From NCBI GenBank assembly GCA_902798605.1, contig CADBXH010000060.1, positions 11,330 through 16,882 on the forward strand: 5,553 nucleotides of DNA, written 5' to 3'. The DNA comes from an uncultured Ruminococcus sp. (GTDB taxonomy: Bacteria; Bacillota_A; Clostridia; Oscillospirales; Acutalibacteraceae). The notes beneath the pieces were generated by a model. It saw nothing but the letters and a program-made list of their open reading frames with translations, did no database searches and was not told the DNA's origin. Below, one piece after another: positions 1-4,645 of the stretch (positions are counted from its first letter, which is position 1; the number at the start of each line of letters is the position of its first letter). Position numbers and translations under genes: made by a program.

Positions 1-1
1 T

Positions 2-943
2 GTTTTGCCCGAGCAGACAAAAAGAAACGTCGGCTTGACTGAGCTCGACTGGTTTAGCGACACATTTGTACTCGAGCCCAAGGATAAGACGACCGACTGC
101 ATTATCTTCTACATCCACGGAACAGATTTCTGGAACAACCCCACAAGGTTCCACTATAACTTCATCAAGAAGCTCTCAAGCAAATTGGGCGCTACGATCG
201 TTATGCCGGTTTATCCCAAGGCTCCCGCCAACACGGCTGTCGATATGCAAAAAATGCTTCTCGACCGCTATACTTATCTTCTTGATGATTTGGGTATCAC
301 CGCAGATAAGATCGTATTTGTCGGCGACGGTGCCGGCGGCGGTATGGCGCTCTCGCTCTTGCAGAAAATCAAATATCTGACAATGCCGATGCCACTGCAG
401 GCTTTCCTTATCTCTCCGTGGCTTGACGTTACAAACAGCAACGGCGAGATCGACACTATCCAGCCCTATGACAAGGTGCTCAACGCCGACGCTCTCCGCG
501 ACAAGGGCGAGCAGTACGCAGGAGATCTCGAGCTCACTCATCCCGCAGTCAGCCCGATCTACGGCGACCTCACAGGTCTTTGCAAGATCACTGTATTTGT
601 CGGATCAAGAGAAATTTTCTGCGCTGACGCTTACAGGCTCAGAGATATTGCAGATGAATACGAGCTCGATATCGACGTAAACGTATTCAAGAACCAGATG
701 CACTTCTTTGTAAGTCTCCCGATCCCCGAGGCAGATCTTGCATTTGCTATTATGGCAAGCGAGCTCTACGGCGTAGAGGATTATGATGATAAAGACGAAG
801 AGGAAGAAGCGGCTGAAGAAGCCGAAGAAGCTCCCGAGGAAGCAGAAGCAGAGGAAGCTCCGGTTGATGAAACGACCGAAGAGGTCGAAGCTGAGAAAAC
901 CGAAGCTACCGAAGAGCCTAAAGAAGAAACCGAAGCAGAATAA
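2..943 (+). CDS. alpha/beta-hydrolase fold-3 protein, probably catalytically inactive, with acidic C-terminal tail (5' partial)
   Basis: The frame is open to the left edge. The first possible start is a TTG at 5, but fold-3 hydrolases normally have a longer N-terminus, so the true start is probably outside the window. Numbering below is from that TTG. The fold is recognisable: YIHGTDF (36-42) at the oxyanion-hole position, VYPKAP (69-74), VGDGAGG (106-112) at the nucleophile elbow, SPWLD (137-141), VGSREIF (199-205) around the acid residue, and QMHFF with His233 followed by PIPEA. The family normally reads HGGG(F/Y) and GDSAGG. Here two oxyanion glycines are T40-D41 and the nucleophilic Ser is Gly109. 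The His is kept, and Glu203 occupies the acid position. Normal esterase chemistry is therefore unlikely; a binding or scaffold role is only a guess. About 31 of the last 55 residues are Glu or Asp, in an E/A-rich, probably disordered tail. No signal peptide or membrane segment is visible in the part seen. A terminator follows 15 bases after the stop. Confidence 0.85.
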   Translation, partial: VLPEQTKRNVGLTELDWFSDTFVLEPKDKTTDCIIFYIHGTDFWNNPTRFHYNFIKKLSSKLGATIVMPVYPKAPANTAVDMQKMLLDRYTYLLDDLGITADKIVFVGDGAGGGMALSLLQKIKYLTMPMPLQAFLISPWLDVTNSNGEIDTIQPYDKVLNADALRDKGEQYAGDLELTHPAVSPIYGDLTGLCKITVFVGSREIFCADAYRLRDIADEYELDIDVNVFKNQMHFFVSLPIPEADLAFAIMASELYGVEDYDDKDEEEEAAEEAEEAPEEAEAEEAPVDETTEEVEAEKTEATEEPKEETEAE

Positions 944-957
944 AAAAAGTATTATAT

Positions 958-993
958 AATAACCGGAGTCCGGGCTTTCGGATTCCGGTTATT
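958..993 (+). terminator. intrinsic terminator after the hydrolase gene
   Basis: Two 15-base arms (958-972 and 979-993) pair fully, with one G-U pair, around a six-base GGCTTT loop. The arm core is ACCGGAGTCCG against CGGATTCCGGT. An A-rich stretch precedes the stem and a modest T-containing stretch (TTATTAAATTT) follows, so it may act in both directions. It separates the hydrolase gene from the promoter of the GMP synthase gene. Confidence 0.75.
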
Positions 994-1033
994 AAATTTA
1001 ATAATAAATCAGGTTTCAAATGTCAAATGCTTC

Positions 1034-1062
1034 TTGATTTTCATTAAGAAATGTCATATAAT
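1034..1062 (+). promoter_or_regulatory. sigma-70/SigA-type promoter for the GMP synthase gene
   Basis: TTGATT (1034-1039) and a perfect TATAAT (1057-1062) are separated by exactly 17 bases. Transcription should begin near 1069, giving an untranslated leader of only about 24 bases. That is too short for a purine riboswitch. The ribosome binding site AGGAGG (1079-1084) lies 8 bases before the ATG at 1093. Confidence 0.75.
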
Positions 1063-1092
1063 AAAGTATCATAATTTTAGGAGGAACCAAGG

Positions 1093-2076
1093 ATGCAAGG
1101 AAATGTAAGACCCGAAACAATGGAAAGGATCACAACAACCGAGCTTGCCAACGCGTTTATTGACGAGCAGGTAAAGGAATTAAGAGAGCAAATCGGCGAC
1201 AAAAAGGTGCTTTTGGCGCTCTCAGGCGGAGTTGACAGCTCTGTTGTAGCCGCGTTACTTATCAAGGCTATCGGACAGCAGCTTGTATGCGTTCACGTCA
1301 ACCACGGACTTCTCCGCAAGGGCGAGCCCGAGCAGGTAATTGAGGTATTCCGCAACCAGATGAACGCTAACCTCGTATATGTAGACGCGGTAGACCGCTT
1401 CCTCGATAAGCTCGCAGGCGTTGCCGAGCCAGAGAAAAAGAGAAAGATCATCGGCGCAGAGTTCATCAGAGTATTTGAGGAAGAGGCAAGAAAGCTCGAT
1501 GGAATCGAATTCCTCGCTCAGGGCACTATCTATCCCGATATCCTCGAGAGTGAGGATGGGGTAAAGGCTCACCACAATGTCGGCGGACTTCCCGAAGACC
1601 TGCAGTTTGAGCTCGTAGAGCCCGTTAAGCTCCTCTTTAAGGACGAGGTAAGAGTAGTCGGCAAGGCGCTCGGACTGCCTGATAATATGGTGTTCCGTCA
1701 GCCGTTCCCGGGTCCCGGACTCGGAGTTCGCTGCCTCGGCGCTATCACACGCGACAGACTCGAAGCAGTAAGAGAATCCGACGCTATCCTCCGCGAGGAA
1801 TTCGCCAAGAATGGTCTTGAGGGCAAGGTATGGCAGTACTTCACCGCAGTGCCCGACTTCAAATCAGTAGGAGTTAAGGACGGCAAGCGCACCTTTGCGT
1901 ACCCCGTAATCATCCGCGCGATCAACACCAAGGATGCTATGACCGCAACGGTAGAAAACGTTCCTTTTGAGCTTTTGCAGCACATCACAAAGAGGATCAC
2001 TTCAGAAGTAGAAAACGTTAACCGCGTTCTCTTCGACCTCACACCGAAGCCCTGCGCCACGATAGAGTGGGAGTAA
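1093..2076 (+). CDS. guaA: GMP synthase, stand-alone ATP-pyrophosphatase (C-terminal/subunit B) protein
   Basis: This enzyme part adenylates XMP with ATP and substitutes ammonia to give GMP, the last step of guanine nucleotide synthesis in the cytosol. The 327-residue product has the PP-loop SGGVDSS at 44-50, AQGTIYPD (142-149), HHNVGGLPE (160-168), the signature FRQPFPGPGLGVR (201-213) and the C-terminal dimerisation domain ending in KPCATIEWE. Bacterial GMP synthases are usually about 510 residues with an N-terminal class I glutamine amidotransferase domain. That domain is absent here: a terminator and promoter, not coding sequence, lie upstream. The arrangement matches the two-subunit form typical of archaea (GuaAa + GuaAb), so a separate glutaminase subunit elsewhere in the genome is expected. 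The ATG at 1093 is favoured over the in-frame ATG at 1120 because AGGAGG sits 8 bases upstream. The loop before HHNVGG looks shorter than in the long form, and the near-terminal Pro-Pro of many homologues is Pro-Cys. Mobile-element sequence begins just past the stop. Confidence 0.95.
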   Translation: MQGNVRPETMERITTTELANAFIDEQVKELREQIGDKKVLLALSGGVDSSVVAALLIKAIGQQLVCVHVNHGLLRKGEPEQVIEVFRNQMNANLVYVDAVDRFLDKLAGVAEPEKKRKIIGAEFIRVFEEEARKLDGIEFLAQGTIYPDILESEDGVKAHHNVGGLPEDLQFELVEPVKLLFKDEVRVVGKALGLPDNMVFRQPFPGPGLGVRCLGAITRDRLEAVRESDAILREEFAKNGLEGKVWQYFTAVPDFKSVGVKDGKRTFAYPVIIRAINTKDAMTATVENVPFELLQHITKRITSEVENVNRVLFDLTPKPCATIEWE

Positions 2077-2100
2077 TTCCCAAACCGTCAAAAAGCGCAT
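2060..2100 (+). other. putative left attachment site (attL) at the 3' end of guaA
   Basis: The coding end of guaA (IEWE, stop at 2074-2076) is directly followed by sequence leading into an integrase module. The guaA 3' end is a known recurrent target of tyrosine-recombinase islands, whose core repeat usually overlaps the last codons. The exact core cannot be drawn because the matching right-end copy lies outside the window. The bounds given are nominal. Confidence 0.35.
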
Positions 2101-2116
2101 AAACAAGCGGTTTTTG
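2082..2116 (+). terminator. weak candidate terminator after guaA
   Basis: AAACCG (2082-2087) can pair with CGGTTT (2108-2113), followed by the rest of a five-T run. Alternatively CAAAAAGCGC (2089-2098) pairs with GCGGTTTTTG (2107-2116) with one mismatch. Either stem is weak and the T-run is partly inside it. It may be the guaA terminator or part of the element end. Confidence 0.3.
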
Positions 2117-2134
2117 CCGTGTGGTTGTCCTCAT

Positions 2135-2153
2135 TGGCAACAGAATGGCAACA
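2135..2153 (+). repeat. tandem TGGCAACA direct repeats, possible integrase arm-type sites
   Basis: TGGCAACA occurs at 2135-2142 and 2146-2153, an 11-base period close to one helical turn. The repeats lie about 60 bases from the guaA stop, between the presumed attachment core and the repressor gene. The integrase has an N-terminal arm-binding-type domain that would need short repeats of this kind near the element end. The role is inferred from position and spacing only. Confidence 0.4.
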
Positions 2154-2177
2154 TTATTTGAATTATTGTAAAAATAG

Positions 2178-2212
2178 AGAGCTATCAGATTTTCTGTAAG
2201 TCTGATAGCTCT
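2178..2212. terminator. bidirectional intrinsic terminator between guaA and the repressor gene
   Basis: A perfect 12-base stem, AGAGCTATCAGA (2178-2189) against TCTGATAGCTCT (2201-2212), encloses an 11-base loop. On the minus strand the stem is followed by CTATTTTTAC, a good U-tract 18 bases beyond the repressor stop codon. On the plus strand it is followed by TTATTATTTT. It should end the leftward repressor transcript and stop rightward read-through from guaA. Confidence 0.8.
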
Positions 2213-2230
2213 TATTATTTTGCCTTGCTT

Positions 2231-2761
2231 TTAATCTTTATTTAGTTTGTCTTTGAATGCTTCTGCCATAGCTTCGCTCAATTCCTGTGAGGGAGCTTTC
2301 GCATAATTGACATTGGTATACTTTGGATAGTTATAACGCCACTTGTCGTAATCGTCTTTGCTGATTTCGCCATTGCGGTATTTTTCACGTTCGGCACACC
2401 AAACGTGAAGCTCGTCCAAAAGATTTTGTGCTTCTCTGCTGTTGAACGGATCAACACGCATAATAATCTCGCCGTCTCTTTTCTCAATCGTCAGCCCGTA
2501 AATATCCTCTAAGGTAAATAAAGTGTGCATAAGACCTATATAGGAATCAATATCAGGTACGCTTAAAGCGTCAGGAGATATGCCGAATACCTCTGCAAGT
2601 TTATTTGTTAGATCAGCCTTCGGCGTTCTTGTACCTGATTCATATTGCGCCATACGAATATCTGCTGTTTTTTCAGGAAAGCCGACTACCGTTCCTAAAT
2701 ACTTCTGTGTCATTCCACGCAGATTTCGGAAAAATCTAATTCTTTCACCAATAGCCATCAT
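2231..2761 (-). CDS. XRE-family helix-turn-helix transcriptional repressor of the mobile element
   Basis: The 176-residue product begins with a Cro/C1-type HTH domain (about residues 4-60): IGERIRFFRNLRGMTQKYLG, then a recognition-helix region RMAQYESGTRTPKADL and LAEVFGISPDAL. The rest (about 70-176) is polar and probably helical; I do not recognise it. It lacks the Ser/Lys peptidase domain of LexA/CI-type repressors and an ImmA-type HExxH motif, so self-cleavage on DNA damage is not suggested. The start is placed at the tandem ATG-ATG (2761-2756), preceded by AAGGGG at 6 bases. A longer in-frame ATG at 2863 is rejected because the extra residues would be encoded by the promoter and operator region. 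It is transcribed away from the xis-int operon and is probably the autoregulated master repressor of that operon. Its leftward transcript ends at the strong hairpin 2178-2212. Confidence 0.88.
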   Translation of the reverse strand: MMAIGERIRFFRNLRGMTQKYLGTVVGFPEKTADIRMAQYESGTRTPKADLTNKLAEVFGISPDALSVPDIDSYIGLMHTLFTLEDIYGLTIEKRDGEIIMRVDPFNSREAQNLLDELHVWCAEREKYRNGEISKDDYDKWRYNYPKYTNVNYAKAPSQELSEAMAEAFKDKLNKD

Positions 2762-2791
2762 TAATTGCCCCTTTTTTGTTTTGATATAACT

Positions 2792-2821
2792 ATAATAGCA
2801 TATATGTTTAGTATATGTCAA
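2792..2821 (-). promoter_or_regulatory. leftward promoter of the XRE repressor gene, containing an operator-like motif
   Basis: On the minus strand TTGACA (2821-2816) and TATTAT (2797-2792) are separated by 18 bases. The predicted start lies about 25 bases before the repressor ATG. The spacer contains ATGTTTAGTATA (2804-2815, plus-strand reading), repeated in the rightward promoter. It also contains a perfect CATATA/TATATG dyad (2799-2804 and 2812-2817). Repressor bound here would shut off its own gene. Confidence 0.75.
2804..2815 (+). repeat. operator-like repeat copy 1 (ATGTTTAGTATA)
   Basis: This 12-base sequence is repeated exactly at 2879-2890, 75 bases away, in the same orientation. 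Copy 1 abuts the -35 element of the leftward promoter. Paired identical sites in two divergent promoters next to an XRE gene are the classic arrangement of phage and ICE repressor operators. Binding by the XRE protein is inferred. Confidence 0.6.
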
Positions 2822-2863
2822 GCTAACCAAAACAAAAAAGTTAAATATTTTCTTCAAATGCAC

Positions 2864-2892
2864 TTGACATAAGCAAAAATGTTTAGTATAAT
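2864..2892 (+). promoter_or_regulatory. rightward promoter of the xis-int-mobC-repA operon
   Basis: The -35 TTGACA (2864-2869) and -10 TATAAT (2887-2892) are both perfect, with a 17-base spacer, so the unrepressed promoter should be very strong. The operator-like copy 2 overlaps the spacer and the -10. Transcription should start near 2899, leaving a leader of about 140 bases before the excisionase-like gene. Confidence 0.82.
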
Positions 2893-2903
2893 GATATTAA
2901 ACA
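2879..2903 (+). promoter_or_regulatory. operator-like repeat copy 2 within a larger dyad over the -10 region
   Basis: ATGTTTAGTATA (2879-2890) repeats the motif at 2804. It is also one arm of an imperfect palindrome: TGTTTAGTAT (2880-2889) mirrors ATATTAAACA (2894-2903) with one mismatch in ten and a four-base centre. The dyad covers the -10 box and the predicted start site, so a bound dimer would block RNA polymerase directly. Confidence 0.6.
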
Positions 2904-3037
2904 AATAGCGTTAAGTTATTGGTTTAACCGTTGTACGCCACGGTAATGACGTATCCGCTCGGGCGAATCGGAATGCGGTCAGAAAGTATCCGACACTAAA
3001 TAACAATAATAATATTTTTCAGAAAGGGGGAATTTGA
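2900..3037 (+). other. untranslated leader of the excision/integration operon, with possible alternative hairpins
   Basis: This stretch of about 140 bases between promoter and xis start holds no long gene. GTATCCG occurs twice (2951-2957 and 2986-2992), flanking TCGGA (2968-2972). TCGGA can pair with the downstream TCCGA (2989-2993), while its CGGA can pair instead with the upstream TCCG (2954-2957); the two pairings exclude each other. An outer TGAC/GTCA pair (2947-2950 and 2978-2981) and a GTTAA/TTAAC stem (2910-2914 and 2924-2928) are also possible. A 17-codon frame, 2946-2999 (MTYPLGRIGMRSESIRH), overlaps these but lacks a visible Shine-Dalgarno sequence. No known riboswitch class is recognised. 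Confidence 0.35.
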
Positions 3038-3232
3038 ATGGACGGTACAAGCTTTATGAGTGTTGATGAGGTAGCTCAGACACTGGGGGTTTCTAAATCC
3101 TACGCCTATAAAATCGTACATCAGCTTAACGCTGAACTTAAGGCAGAAGGCTATTTAACGATTTCGGGGCGAGTAAATAAACAGTATTTTATTGAGCGCA
3201 CCTGTTACGGTGTGACAAAGAAAGAGAGGTAA
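3038..3232 (+). CDS. small helix-turn-helix protein, putative excisionase (Xis-like)
   Basis: This 64-residue protein has an HTH of the excisionase/MerR-like class near its N-terminus: MSVDEVAQTLGVSKSYAYKI (about residues 7-26), followed by HQLNAELKAEGYLTISGRVNKQYF, which looks like a helix and a wing. Small proteins of this type just upstream of a tyrosine integrase gene typically bend DNA at the element ends and bias recombination toward excision. The start is set by AAGGGGG (3024-3030), 7 bases before the ATG. It is the first gene of the rightward operon, and its stop is only two bases before the integrase ATG, so the two are almost certainly co-transcribed. A role as a transcriptional activator of int is the main alternative. 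Confidence 0.82.
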   Translation: MDGTSFMSVDEVAQTLGVSKSYAYKIVHQLNAELKAEGYLTISGRVNKQYFIERTCYGVTKKER

Positions 3233-3234
3233 AT

Positions 3235-4320
3235 ATGTCAGTATATAAAGAAGAAAAGACAAACACTTGGCGAGTAATATATCGCTACACCGACTGGAAC
3301 GGAGAACGTAAACAGTCACAAAAACGGGGCTTTAAAACCAAACGAGAAGCGCAGGCTTGGGAGCGTGAACAGCTCAATAAGCTCGGCGGCGACTTAGATA
3401 TGACGTTTAAAAGCTTTGTTGAACACTACACCGAAGATATGAAGTCAAGGATCAAGGAAAACACTTGGTCAACCAAAGAGCATATTATCGAAAAAAAGCT
3501 GCTCCCTTATTTTGGAAAGCTGAAAATGTGTAATATTACGCCACAGCAGATTATCACTTGGCAAAATACACTGATAAATTACAAGGACGATAACGGTAAA
3601 CCGTATTCTCCGGTATATTTGAAAACTATCCAGAACCAGCTTTCCGCTATCTTTAATCACGCTGTCAGGTTTTATAACCTGAAAGAAAATCCTTGCAAGA
3701 AAGCGGGCAGTATGGGCAAAAAGCAAAACCGAGAAATGCTGTTTTGGACAAAGGCGGAATATCTCAAATTTGCCGAAGCAATGATGGATAAAAACGTTTC
3801 ATATTATGCCTTTGAAATGCTCTATTGGTGCGGATTGCGATTAGGAGAATTGTTAGCACTAACATCTGCTGATTTCGATTTTGAAAAGCGGACGGTAAGA
3901 ATCAACAAATCCTATCAGCGTATAAACGGCGAGGACGTTATCACCGATCCGAAAACGACTAAGAGTATTCGCACAGTAACAATGCCTGATTTTCTCGCCG
4001 AAGAAATGCAGGACTACATCAAATCCATTTACGGCGTACAGCCCGATGACAGAATATTTTTGATTACAAAAAGCTATTTGCATCGGGAGATGAAACGTGG
4101 AAGTAATGAAGCAGGCGTAAAACGCATACGCATACACGATTTGCGCCACAGCCACGTTTCGTTGTTAATCGAAATGGGCTTTTCGGTGGTAGCTATCGCA
4201 AACCGTGTAGGACACGAGAGTATAGACATCACTTACCGCTATGCTCATATGCTTCCTACGGCGCAGAATGAAATGGCTGCAAAACTAAATGTGGAAAGGG
4301 GAATAGAGGATGTCAGCTAA
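3235..4320 (+). CDS. int: tyrosine recombinase / site-specific integrase
   Basis: The 361-residue integrase should insert and excise the element by strand exchange through a 3'-phosphotyrosine. The N-terminus (about 1-48: VYKEEKTNTWRVIYRYTDWN, then KRGFKTKREAQAWE) resembles the three-stranded arm-DNA-binding domain of Tn916- and phage-type integrases. A helical core-binding domain (about 57-150) and a catalytic domain (about 165-345) follow. The catalytic set is complete: Arg202 in CGLRLGEL, Lys240 in TDPKTTKS, His301 and Arg304 in HDLRHSH, His327 in VGHES, and nucleophile Tyr336 in YRYAHML. Length is normal for the family. AAGAGAGG (3222-3229) precedes the ATG by 5 bases. The 3' end overlaps the next gene by 11 bases, linking recombination to mobilization. 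Unlike many islands, the gene lies about 1.16 kb from the presumed guaA junction and reads into the element, with the repressor in between. The target site is not proven by the protein alone. Confidence 0.96.
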   Translation: MSVYKEEKTNTWRVIYRYTDWNGERKQSQKRGFKTKREAQAWEREQLNKLGGDLDMTFKSFVEHYTEDMKSRIKENTWSTKEHIIEKKLLPYFGKLKMCNITPQQIITWQNTLINYKDDNGKPYSPVYLKTIQNQLSAIFNHAVRFYNLKENPCKKAGSMGKKQNREMLFWTKAEYLKFAEAMMDKNVSYYAFEMLYWCGLRLGELLALTSADFDFEKRTVRINKSYQRINGEDVITDPKTTKSIRTVTMPDFLAEEMQDYIKSIYGVQPDDRIFLITKSYLHREMKRGSNEAGVKRIRIHDLRHSHVSLLIEMGFSVVAIANRVGHESIDITYRYAHMLPTAQNEMAAKLNVERGIEDVS

Positions 4321-4645
4321 AAACAGAGACAGAAAAAACCGCTGGCGTTGCAAGACGGTAGGTTTTAATGTATCGCCCGAAGAAAACGATCAAATCAATT
4401 TTGCTGTTAAGCTTTCCGGTCACACCAAACAGGATTTTTTAATCAGCAGGGTATTAAACAGGGATATTATCGTGCAAGGCAATCCGAGAGTGTATAAGGC
4501 TTTGAAAAATCAGCTCGCCTTAGTTTTGGATGAACTGAAACGCATAGAAGCAGGAGCAGGCGTTGATGACGAGCTGCTCGACAATATCAGATTAATCACC
4601 GTTACTCTTAACGGAATGAAGGAGGAATGTGAATGGATACCTTAA
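4310..4645 (+). CDS. MobC-like ribbon-helix-helix mobilization accessory protein
   Basis: This 111-residue basic-then-acidic protein begins with a positively charged segment (KNRDRKNRWRCK). It is followed by a pattern typical of ribbon-helix-helix proteins: strand KTVGFNVS (15-22), helix PEENDQINFAVKLSG (23-37), then TKQDFLISRVLNRDIIVQGNPRVYKALK. That arrangement is shared by MobC-type relaxosome proteins and related small proteins of Clostridia elements. MobC-type proteins bind near oriT and help the relaxase open the DNA. The C-terminal part (65-105) looks helical and may mediate assembly. AAAGGGG (4295-4301) lies 8 bases before the ATG. The start is inside the integrase gene (11-base overlap), and the stop overlaps the next gene by 13 bases. 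No relaxase is in the window, so MobC function is inferred from fold and context. A plain transcriptional regulator is the alternative. Confidence 0.7.
   Translation: MSAKNRDRKNRWRCKTVGFNVSPEENDQINFAVKLSGHTKQDFLISRVLNRDIIVQGNPRVYKALKNQLALVLDELKRIEAGAGVDDELLDNIRLITVTLNGMKEECEWIP

Noticed and set aside
5..7. TTG at 5 as the true start of the hydrolase gene
   Set aside because: The frame is open to the window edge, no ribosome binding site can be seen, and family members have longer N-termini. Treated as 5' partial.
994..1092. Purine riboswitch upstream of the GMP synthase gene
   Set aside because: The promoter at 1034-1062 leaves a leader of only about 24 bases, too short for an aptamer.
1255..2060. 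Minus-strand open frames inside the GMP synthase gene
   Set aside because: They lie antisense to a strongly conserved enzyme, have no recognisable domain and no convincing ribosome binding site, and arise from codon bias.
2762..2863. N-terminal extension of the XRE repressor from an upstream in-frame ATG at 2863
   Set aside because: The additional 34 residues would be encoded by the A/T-rich promoter and operator region. The tandem ATG at 2761 has a good ribosome binding site and lies right at the start of the HTH domain.
2946..2999. 17-codon frame in the leader as an annotated gene
   Set aside because: There is no Shine-Dalgarno sequence and frames this short arise by chance. It is kept only as an observation within the leader.
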